26,061 nt of DNA. It comes from a virus. Below the pieces are notes generated by a model. That model did not search any database and was not told the DNA's origin. It was given only the letters and a program-made list of their open reading frames with translations. The translations under genes and the position numbers were made by a program. Positions 1 to 5,448 of this stretch are shown piece after piece. Positions within the stretch are counted from its first letter, which is position 1. Each line of letters starts with the position of its first letter. Location of the stretch: positions 1 through 26,061 of the IMG/VR virus record IMGVR_UViG_3300028840_000408; one strand, given 5' to 3'.

Positions 1-150
1 CCAGGCACCAATCCTCCAGGCCCCACCCATCTCGTGGTTGCGTTCCAGTTCAACCATACAGCGAACGCCGTCCTTCTTTGGCTGGACCATCACCGGCCAG
101 CTTTTGATGAAGCGTTCTTCATAGTCTTTTGCGTATTGCGGTCTATCCAT
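1..150 (-). CDS. ATP-dependent DNA ligase, N-terminal fragment
   Basis: The first 50 codons of a gene that runs off the window's left edge. Translation from the ATG at 150 gives a short leader and then QPKKDGVRC. This matches nucleotidyltransferase motif I (KxDGxR), in which Lys25 would be the residue adenylylated by ATP. The motif is shared by ATP-dependent DNA ligases, RNA ligases and capping enzymes; the Q-P-K-x-D-G-V-R-C form is most like phage DNA ligases. An AAGGAC ribosome binding site sits 8 nt upstream. The start overlaps the end of the preceding 65-aa gene by 8 nt. Its likely role is sealing nicks during phage replication or repair. The placement next to RtcB makes a nucleic-acid repair block. 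RNA ligase cannot be excluded from 50 residues. Confidence 0.72.
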   Translation of the reverse strand, partial: MDRPQYAKDYEERFIKSWPVMVQPKKDGVRCMVELERNHEMGGAWRIGAW

Positions 151-340
151 TGTCTTTGTCCTTAAAACAGCGTGTCGGCGATTGCAGATCCACAGGTGCT
201 CCACCTGGGCATTTGAAGCCTGCCCACCAGGCCTGGGCTGCGGTCTGTACTTCAGGGGTGAAGGCCCTGCCGCAGGAGTCACTGTTCGAACAGGACTCCC
301 AGCGACGGCACCACCACCGGTCTCTAAAACATAGGGCCAT
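143..340 (-). CDS. small Cys/Trp-rich protein, hypothetical
   Basis: A 65-aa frame between RtcB and the ligase. I chose the ATG at 340 because it follows the RtcB stop by 2 nt and has a GAAGGGA ribosome binding site about 6 nt upstream, inside the RtcB end. The frame stays open further upstream only through RtcB coding sequence. The protein has six cysteines (C4, C11, C17, C23, C44, C58) and five tryptophans, which suggests a small metal-binding or disulfide-stabilised fold. No family recognised. Its position between two end-joining enzymes hints at an accessory role, which is inference only. Confidence 0.6.
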   Translation of the reverse strand: MALCFRDRWWCRRWESCSNSDSCGRAFTPEVQTAAQAWWAGFKCPGGAPVDLQSPTRCFKDKDNG

Positions 341-342
341 GG

Positions 343-1512
343 TTATCCCTTCACAACGGCCAGGGGTTTCAGTTTCGTGGTGGCCACGCATAGATCGGAC
401 TGCATGGCCATCACCTCGTCGATGTCCTTGTAGGCCCCAGGAGCCTCGTCAAGGTCCTCACGGCCCTTAACCTGATGCACAACACCCTCCAGCATCTTAA
501 GCTGTTCCTGGAGGTCCAGGGACTTCTGAGCGGCCTTCCGGCCTAAGGCCCTACCGGCCCCGTGGGACGTCGTTCTCAGGGCAGTGGGCGGAGCCTCATC
601 CTTGTACATAACAATGTAGCTGGCGGTCCCCTGGGAGCCTGGGATGATACCTACGGTGTCAGCGTAGAAAGGCCCAGCAGCACCTTTACGGTGGACCATG
701 ACATTCTTGCCCAGGTGGTTCTCCAGGGCCACATGGTTGTGGCAGATGTCGTGGATCACGCCAACATCCCCAACAGGACCAGGCAGCACGTCATCACAGG
801 CAGCGAGAACCTCAGCCATCATACGACGGCGGTTCAGCTTGGCGTACTCCACACAGTAGGCCATGTCGGCCATGTAAGCCTGGCCAAGACGGTCTCGGGT
901 ATCCAGGAAGGCCAGGTCCCAGGAGCTTTCAACCTTAGAGTATGCCCGGTCGTTCTCTTTCTTGGCGGCCTTGTTGTACCCGTCCGCTACCTGCTTACCA
1001 AGGTTACGGCTTCCGGAATGGATCATAGCCCACAGGTAGTCGTACTCATCCACCTGGATCTCAATAAAGTGGTTGCCGCCACCTAGTGTCCCCATCTGAC
1101 GACGGGCGTTCTGGAGATACATAGCCACAATGTTGGTATGTTCAAAGATCTGGGAGTTTGGCATGAATCGGTCCTGTACTGGGACGGGCCGCTTGTTGAA
1201 TCCTACCGGGACAACTTCACGGATTCTGTCGGTCAGGGCCACCAGGTCGTCACGGGTGACATTGCTGGCCATATACCCCAGGCGGACGGCAGCCATCCCA
1301 CAGCCGATGTCCACGCCTACCGCGTTCGGGATCACTACATTGGTATCCGTGGCGAGCACGGAGCCGATAGGCACACCGTAGCCTTGGTGGATGTCCGGCA
1401 TGATAGCCAGGGCACGCAGGAACGGCAGCCGCAGGATGTTCTCCAATTGCTCCAGGGCACCCAGGTCAATCTGATCAGTTCTAATTCGTCGGTAGTTTGG
1501 CATCGCGTTCAT
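343..1512 (-). CDS. rtcB: RtcB family RNA ligase
   Basis: 389 aa, slightly shorter than Escherichia coli RtcB. RtcB joins RNA 2',3'-cyclic phosphate or 3'-phosphate ends to 5'-OH ends using GTP and Mn2+. The conserved blocks are in order: IHQGYGVPIG (41-50), VGVDIGCGM (65-73, metal ligands D68 and C71), GGGNHF (144-149, H148), MIHSGSRNLG (163-172, H165), HDICHNH (254-260) and SHGAGR (316-321). H317 corresponds to the histidine that carries GMP. All key residues appear intact, so the enzyme should be active. The ATG at 1512 has AAGGA 8 nt upstream; the in-frame ATG at 1503 has none. The start overlaps the preceding gene by 32 nt. In phages, RtcB most plausibly repairs tRNAs cut by host anticodon nucleases. 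Confidence 0.96.
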   Translation of the reverse strand: MNAMPNYRRIRTDQIDLGALEQLENILRLPFLRALAIMPDIHQGYGVPIGSVLATDTNVVIPNAVGVDIGCGMAAVRLGYMASNVTRDDLVALTDRIREVVPVGFNKRPVPVQDRFMPNSQIFEHTNIVAMYLQNARRQMGTLGGGNHFIEIQVDEYDYLWAMIHSGSRNLGKQVADGYNKAAKKENDRAYSKVESSWDLAFLDTRDRLGQAYMADMAYCVEYAKLNRRRMMAEVLAACDDVLPGPVGDVGVIHDICHNHVALENHLGKNVMVHRKGAAGPFYADTVGIIPGSQGTASYIVMYKDEAPPTALRTTSHGAGRALGRKAAQKSLDLQEQLKMLEGVVHQVKGREDLDEAPGAYKDIDEVMAMQSDLCVATTKLKPLAVVKG

Positions 1513-1846
1513 TGCTTAAATCCTTAAGTAAAGTTTCTATGGCCTTGACGGCCTCTTCATTCTCATCACTGAACCTGGGAGTCCAGCACCGTTTCGTCAG
1601 CTTCCTAATCTCCTGAAGATCCTTGACGATAGGGCCGAACAGGTACTCCATTAGCTGCCCGTACAGTTGGCCCTTGACTTCGTCCTCAGTCGGCCAGTGG
1701 TTCTTACTGAGCATCTCCGTGGCGAAGTATTCGTTCTGACAGATGATCATTGTAATACCCTGAATCACTCGGGTATCCTCATCCTCCATGGTCTGAAAGC
1801 TCATCTTGTCCAGGAGGTCTGTCACTTTGTCTTTAACTTCGCTCAT
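1481..1846 (-). CDS. hypothetical protein, 121 aa
   Basis: An acidic, mostly helical soluble protein with no signal peptide and no membrane segment. No family recognised. The start at 1846 has GGAGAG 8 nt upstream. It overlaps the upstream membrane-protein gene by 14 nt and the downstream RtcB gene by 32 nt, so it is clearly translated within the same operon. The strong overlap with rtcB suggests translational coupling. Nothing in the sequence assigns a function. Confidence 0.75.
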   Translation of the reverse strand: MSEVKDKVTDLLDKMSFQTMEDEDTRVIQGITMIICQNEYFATEMLSKNHWPTEDEVKGQLYGQLMEYLFGPIVKDLQEIRKLTKRCWTPRFSDENEEAVKAIETLLKDLSNERDAKLPTN

Positions 1847-2417
1847 GGTTGATTCTCTCCAGCATGCCGTCGTGTTGCGTGTACATGAATTCCGCGTGAC
1901 ACAAGGTGCATTTGGTCATCATTTGTACGCCAGCCTCTGGGCCTCCTGCCAGCGTACCAGGACAGTCGGGACATATAGGTTTCTGGGCTTCATTGAACTG
2001 GAGCTTATAGAAGCCATCCGGGTAACAGCCCACGTTCGCACGGTTGCCAGGGTACACAGGATCAGGTTCAAGCTTCGCCCTCTGGGCCTGTAGCTCCTTG
2101 ATCTTTTTATCCTGGTAGGCCTTGAGCTTATCCATCCAGCCGAAACAGAAGTTGGTGACCGCACAGATAATGGTCCCACCCCATGTGGTTGTGTCCTTCC
2201 GGCAGATCAGCCGGGCAGCCGGTCCAATGATTGCGGCCAATACTACACCAAGGAAGGCAACAACAGCCACCATCCCTAGATAGAGACAGGCACCTGCGAA
2301 GAAGATCATTGTTAGGATCTCACGGAGTAGGTGCTTGCCGTCAACCCAAAGGTAGGTCAGTAGGCTCAAGGCACCGATGATCCACATTGCGTTTGTGTAT
2401 GTTAGCCATTCAATCAT
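1833..2417 (-). CDS. membrane protein with C-terminal zinc ribbon
   Basis: 194 aa from the ATG at 2417, which has a GGAGA site 5 nt upstream and sits just past the stop of the upstream gene. A longer in-frame TTG start at 2456 lacks support. Hydrophobic segments lie near residues 10-25, 34-65 (probably two passes or one long hairpin) and 79-93. They are followed by a charged helical stretch (95-115). The C-terminal domain carries C149-x2-C152 and C170-x2-C173, a zinc-ribbon pattern, probably on the cytoplasmic side. Membrane anchor plus zinc ribbon suggests a sensor or scaffold, but I do not recognise the family. It shares an operon with RtcB. Confidence 0.78.
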   Translation of the reverse strand: MIEWLTYTNAMWIIGALSLLTYLWVDGKHLLREILTMIFFAGACLYLGMVAVVAFLGVVLAAIIGPAARLICRKDTTTWGGTIICAVTNFCFGWMDKLKAYQDKKIKELQAQRAKLEPDPVYPGNRANVGCYPDGFYKLQFNEAQKPICPDCPGTLAGGPEAGVQMMTKCTLCHAEFMYTQHDGMLERINHERS

Positions 2418-2418
2418 G

Positions 2419-2649
2419 TCACTCTCCACAGTAATGTAGTAATAGTCTTTTGTCAACCCAGGTGGATTTCTCTCCAGGGAACTTTATCAGGCACAAGCTA
2501 GGCTGCACGTCCATGATCCGGCCTTTCTTACCACCGCCGCCCAGGACCAGGATCTCATCATCCATGGCCCAGTCGTCGATCTCGTCTTGTTCAAGGGGCC
2601 AGCCCACGCTCTCCAGAATTTTATCTGCTTCACTCTTGTCCATAGTCAT
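2419..2649 (-). CDS. hypothetical protein, 76 aa
   Basis: A small acidic protein with a glycine-rich turn (LGGGGKKGR, about residues 36-44) followed by a predicted beta-rich segment ending in WVDKRLLLHYCGE. The pattern resembles a small SH3-like or KOW-type barrel, but this is a weak guess. The start is either the ATG at 2649 (GGGA 5 nt upstream) or the ATG at 2643, and the sequence does not decide. It overlaps the upstream gene by 20 nt and ends 1 nt before the next start. Confidence 0.7.
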   Translation of the reverse strand: MTMDKSEADKILESVGWPLEQDEIDDWAMDDEILVLGGGGKKGRIMDVQPSLCLIKFPGEKSTWVDKRLLLHYCGE

Positions 2650-2992
2650 CCAAATCCCAATTAAAACTCTCTGCTCTTTTCTGAACGTTGGTCAGGTCTT
2701 CGCCATCCACCCAATCAGGTACGATATGCTTGGAATGCACCGAGACATTTTCCAGTTCACAGTTGGCCTCAAACCAGGGCAAGCCAAAGGACTCGAACGT
2801 AGGTTCACAGGCGGTTTCCAGGCTCCACTCAGACTGGATGGTAACCACTGCCGTAACTTCCCGCTTGTGCTCGTCGTTCCAGCCTACAACCTTTGCCGTG
2901 GCTCCGATGTGTATGGAGTAGCGTTTGATCAAGCCACTGTCCAGGGCCTCAGCATGTCGGTCATCGTCGCGTCTGTCATCATAATCACACAT
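2630..2992 (-). CDS. hypothetical protein, 120 aa, first gene of RtcB operon
   Basis: 120 aa from the ATG at 2992, chosen because GGAGG (complement at 3000-3004) lies 7 nt upstream; the in-frame ATG at 3022 has no such site. The N-terminus is very acidic and hydrophilic (DYDDRRDDDRH). The body is a mixed alpha/beta domain with several tryptophans. No family recognised. It is the first gene after the promoter at 3034-3062 and the terminator at 3073-3106, so it leads a new transcription unit that reaches RtcB and the ligase. Confidence 0.72.
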   Translation of the reverse strand: MCDYDDRRDDDRHAEALDSGLIKRYSIHIGATAKVVGWNDEHKREVTAVVTIQSEWSLETACEPTFESFGLPWFEANCELENVSVHSKHIVPDWVDGEDLTNVQKRAESFNWDLDDYGQE

Positions 2993-3033
2993 TGTCTTGC
3001 CTCCAAAATTCGTTTCATTCATCCAACACTTAA

Positions 3034-3062
3034 AGTATACTCAATGGACCGGGGACATGCAA
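3034..3062 (-). promoter_or_regulatory. sigma70-like promoter for the RtcB operon
   Basis: On the minus strand the -35 box TTGCAT and the -10 box TATACT are 17 nt apart. The -10 matches consensus at 5 of 6 positions, and TATACTTTAA is identical to the promoter at 5198-5226. The -35 is weak (3 of 6). It lies in an intergenic gap, directly after a terminator and 42 nt upstream of the start at 2992, where a promoter is expected. Confidence 0.6.
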
Positions 3063-3072
3063 ACAGAAAACT

Positions 3073-3106
3073 AAAAAAATAGGCCAGGTCCTATAAGAAC
3101 CTGGCC
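3073..3106 (-). terminator. rho-independent terminator after the protease gene
   Basis: The minus strand forms an 8-bp stem (GGCCAGGT paired with ACCTGGCC) with a 9-nt loop, followed by TA and seven T residues. It is 31 nt past the stop of the serine protease gene. This is a textbook intrinsic terminator. It closes the transcription unit that starts at the 5198-5226 promoter. Confidence 0.88.
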
Positions 3107-3136
3107 AGTCGGAGGAAGAAATGAGAGGGGAAGTGC

Positions 3137-3913
3137 TTATTCAAGTACTTGTTCTACTTTACTACACGTCCCGAACTCATAAATGGGTACGTATATAGAG
3201 TAGTTCTTATTAAACTTGCGGAGATCCGGAAAGCCTACGAAGATACCGGCCAGCTTTCCCTGGTAGAACACAGGACCGCCGCTGTTGCCGTGGACCGTGA
3301 AACAGGTGGTGCCTACTACCCTATCCCAGATCTCTGCAAGCTCCGGGTCATTAAAGTTTGGTAGGCCAGCGATCACCTTTTCAGCATGGACGTGACATAT
3401 GTTTCCTTTGGTGACGTAACCCGCCATTGAAAGGTAGGCCGGTGTCCCAATCATTACCACGTCACCACCTAGGGGAGGGTCTCCGTCCATGGTCTCAGCG
3501 ATAGGATGAGGAGGAACGCCGTATAGGTCTACCATAGCCAGGTCACTATCTGGGTCAAGCCACACACAATGCTCTTCGTTGATGAAATATTCGTTACCTT
3601 TATACAGGGCAGAGTATTTAGTGCCATCCGGTTTGTCTTCAAATAAATGTCTCGCCGTCATGAAGCTGCCGTGACTAATAAACACACCAGAACCAAACCC
3701 CATATGTTTGAACCGGTCACAGCATGGGGGTTGGTGCTTGCACGGGAATTCGATAAGGATCGTCACAGTAGTGTCCGCCAGATCCTGGATCGTGGGAGGC
3801 ATCACCTCAACCTGGGCCTCACTTGACACGGACCATCCAATAAAGCTCCAAGCCCCACAGTAGATCGAGACAATACAAGCTAACACTAGTGTGAATTTTA
3901 AGACATTATTCAT
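3137..3913 (-). CDS. exported trypsin-like serine protease
   Basis: 258 aa. A hydrophobic N-terminus (about residues 4-29) looks like a signal peptide or signal anchor, placing the catalytic domain in the periplasm or outside the cell. The chymotrypsin/HtrA-type triad is visible and intact: TARH (H89), DSDLAMV (D124) and GNSGGP (S211). There is no PDZ domain, so it is a compact single-domain protease. It has seven cysteines after the export signal (C58, C64, C65, C116, C173, C204, C250), consistent with disulfides outside the cytoplasm. The start has GAGGTGA a few nt upstream and overlaps the stop of the 39-aa gene (ATGA). It is the last gene before the terminator. This is not a prohead protease of a known type, because it is exported. 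Roles in altering the host surface, excluding other phages or virion entry are inference. Confidence 0.88.
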   Translation of the reverse strand: MNNVLKFTLVLACIVSIYCGAWSFIGWSVSSEAQVEVMPPTIQDLADTTVTILIEFPCKHQPPCCDRFKHMGFGSGVFISHGSFMTARHLFEDKPDGTKYSALYKGNEYFINEEHCVWLDPDSDLAMVDLYGVPPHPIAETMDGDPPLGGDVVMIGTPAYLSMAGYVTKGNICHVHAEKVIAGLPNFNDPELAEIWDRVVGTTCFTVHGNSGGPVFYQGKLAGIFVGFPDLRKFNKNYSIYVPIYEFGTCSKVEQVLE

Positions 3914-4029
3914 GCTATCACCTCATTAGTAGATTTCACTTCAGCCAGGACTTTTTCACGAGTACGTTTCTCGACATCCTTGGCCAGTTTCTTTGCTTCC
4001 TCTGGGCTATAGTCCTGCTTACGCTTCAT
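3910..4029 (-). CDS. 39-aa helical peptide upstream of the protease
   Basis: ATG at 4029, stop TGA at 3910-3912 overlapping the protease ATG. The peptide is highly charged and almost certainly one long amphipathic helix (EEAKKLAKDVEKRTREKV in the middle). The ribosome binding site is weak, but the frame exactly fills the gap between the lipoprotein gene and the protease. Translational coupling through the ATGA overlap supports it. No function can be assigned. Confidence 0.55.
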   Translation of the reverse strand: MKRKQDYSPEEAKKLAKDVEKRTREKVLAEVKSTNEVIA

Positions 4030-4040
4030 GGCACGACCGA

Positions 4041-4469
4041 TCAGAAGCCCAGGGGCAGCCGAGAGAACGGGTTACCTTCGGAGCCGACGACAATGTCCTG
4101 GATGGTTTGTCCCTCCCGCTTGGCCGCCTCATTGTATGCCTTGGCAAAAGAGTGTCGGAGCTTTTCGTCCTCAATCCTGCGGATGTTCTCAAGCTGCCTT
4201 AGTTGGTGTTGAAGTTTAATCTGGATGTTCATGTGGCGGACATGGTACAGCGAAGTGAATCCCCAGACCTGAGGGACCTCGGTCTCAAGGTAGTCGGTGA
4301 CAACCGGGCTGACCGGTGCCGGGGTGATGTGATCCATAGCAGTGTTGCAACCAAGCAGGGCCAGGCCCAGGATGGCGAGCACCGCACATGTCACGTTCAT
4401 CTTATCAAGCTTCACAAACTTGACTGCCTTTTTCGCCGGGGCAGCCTCCGGGATATTGGGTCTGTACAT
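4041..4469 (-). CDS. predicted lipoprotein / membrane-anchored helical protein
   Basis: 142 aa from the ATG at 4469, which has AGGAGA 5 nt upstream. The N-terminal 23 residues are Ala/Lys/Pro-rich, followed by a hydrophobic segment (26-40) ending in LALLGC, a good lipobox with C41 as the acylated residue. An internal ATG (residue 24) would give a classic short lipoprotein signal but lacks a ribosome binding site. Residues 75-125 are a long charged helix or coiled coil. It could be a lipoprotein, or a signal-anchored protein if the long N-terminus prevents processing. It belongs to the protease cassette and so may act in the same envelope compartment. Confidence 0.75.
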   Translation of the reverse strand: MYRPNIPEAAPAKKAVKFVKLDKMNVTCAVLAILGLALLGCNTAMDHITPAPVSPVVTDYLETEVPQVWGFTSLYHVRHMNIQIKLQHQLRQLENIRRIEDEKLRHSFAKAYNEAAKREGQTIQDIVVGSEGNPFSRLPLGF

Positions 4470-4487
4470 TGGATCTCCTAGTTAAAG

Positions 4488-4949
4488 TTAGTCGCTAAAG
4501 GACCCGTCGATCAGGGCCTCCAACGAAGCGACATATCCCGCCTTGCGTTTCAGGTACTCCCTGTGCAGGTTGATACGTCGCAGCTTGTTTGGGATGTTGT
4601 TAATGACCGCGTAGGCTCCCTTGAGTCTTTCGTCCAGGACGGTCTCTATTGTGGCCAACTCCAGTAACTGTTCCGTGTAGACGATCTCGCAATCCAGCAC
4701 CGCAGCACATTCAGCCTTGGCGTTGTCCATATCCTGTTCCAGCATGGAGCAAGTGAGACGAATCCCGTCCTTTAAGGTCAGGGCACACTCCACCATCTTA
4801 TCCGTGGGAAGCAGATCCACGACCGGCAGTTCCTCAATGCAGTGAATTGTTGTACAGTTCTCTGCGGCCTGCTGGACGAATAACTCCGGCTGTCGGACGA
4901 ACACACGCATCTCACTACCGTCAACAAATGTGACTTTGACTGGGATCAT
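4488..4949 (-). CDS. hypothetical protein, 153 aa
   Basis: The start at 4949 has GGAGAT 8 nt upstream and follows the stop of the 70-aa gene by 2 nt. The N-terminus (IPVKVTFVDGSEMRVFV) looks like a short beta hairpin; the rest is acidic and helical with four cysteines in residues 60-90. No family recognised. Second gene of the unit driven from 5198-5226. Confidence 0.72.
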   Translation of the reverse strand: MIPVKVTFVDGSEMRVFVRQPELFVQQAAENCTTIHCIEELPVVDLLPTDKMVECALTLKDGIRLTCSMLEQDMDNAKAECAAVLDCEIVYTEQLLELATIETVLDERLKGAYAVINNIPNKLRRINLHREYLKRKAGYVASLEALIDGSFSD

Positions 4950-4951
4950 GG

Positions 4952-5164
4952 CTACATCTCCAATTCGGGGAACACGACATCAACATCCTCTCCGAAGATC
5001 TGCGAAAAGCAGTCATACAGAGCACAACGGGCGTTCTCGTATGCACCACCACCTGCCAGGAGGGCGTCGGCTTCTTCCTCGGTATCCGTGGCAGGCATTA
5101 ACGTTTGGCCGGTGACTTCGGCGGCCACTTCGCCGTTTACGTAAATCAGTGCTTTGGTGATCAT
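4952..5164 (-). CDS. hypothetical protein, 70 aa, first gene of protease cassette
   Basis: ATG at 5164 with AAGGA 8 nt upstream. A longer in-frame start is ruled out because it would begin upstream of the promoter. The protein starts with a beta-like ALIYVNGEVAAEVTG stretch and continues with an acidic Glu/Ala-rich helix. Both its N-terminal pattern and its acidity resemble the next gene (4488-4949), so the two may be distantly related. No function recognised. It is the first gene after the near-consensus promoter. Confidence 0.7.
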   Translation of the reverse strand: MITKALIYVNGEVAAEVTGQTLMPATDTEEEADALLAGGGAYENARCALYDCFSQIFGEDVDVVFPELEM

Positions 5165-5197
5165 TTCAAAATTCCTTATAAATAGGTTACGTTTTAA

Positions 5198-5226
5198 AGT
5201 ATAGCTTATTTCATCTTCGGTGTCAA
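5198..5226 (-). promoter_or_regulatory. near-consensus sigma70 promoter
   Basis: Minus strand TTGACA (6 of 6) and TATACT (5 of 6) separated by exactly 17 nt. The -35 lies in the last codons of the zinc-ribbon gene and the -10 in the gap before the 70-aa gene. The first start codon is about 34 nt downstream of the -10. This should be a strong promoter for host RNA polymerase and marks the start of the protease cassette. Confidence 0.88.
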
Positions 5227-5439
5227 CCTTTTTTGATAGCCTTTTACTTGCTGGTTGGGGAGATCTACATTGTAGATGCCCCAAACCACCTTACAGTCTA
5301 CGCAAACGCAGCGAATGGTGTCACGTTCACCGTGGCCTGTCATGATTTTAACGATACCATCCATGACAGTTTTTCCTTCACATTCCAGGCATCTGATAAT
5401 AGCAGGGCCAAACGGTTTTGGTTTTCTTGCAGGGTGCAT
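5206..5439 (-). CDS. small zinc-ribbon protein
   Basis: 77 aa with two cysteine knuckles, C17-x2-C20 and C44-x-C46-x2-C49, the pattern of a zinc ribbon. The tail is basic (QVKGYQKRLTPKMK), consistent with nucleic-acid binding. The ATG at 5439 has AAGGAG 6 nt upstream. It follows the primase-helicase by 9 nt, so it may be a replication or transcription accessory factor. That role is inference; the specific family is not recognised. Confidence 0.75.
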   Translation of the reverse strand: MHPARKPKPFGPAIIRCLECEGKTVMDGIVKIMTGHGERDTIRCVCVDCKVVWGIYNVDLPNQQVKGYQKRLTPKMK

Positions 5440-5448
5440 CAGTTCTCC

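Noticed and set aside
2428-2456. TTGACA at 2451-2456 on the minus strand
   Set aside because: The best -10 at correct spacing (TACTGT) matches only 3 of 6, and the site lies inside a gene in the middle of an operon.
3111-3198. Plus-strand GGAGGA site followed by ATG and a 25-codon frame
   Set aside because: It is antisense to the end of the protease gene, has no promoter and encodes no meaningful peptide; it is most likely chance.
4041-4469. Spanin assignment for the lipoprotein candidate
   Set aside because: It has a lipobox and a helix but no second membrane segment, no overlapping partner gene and no endolysin nearby.
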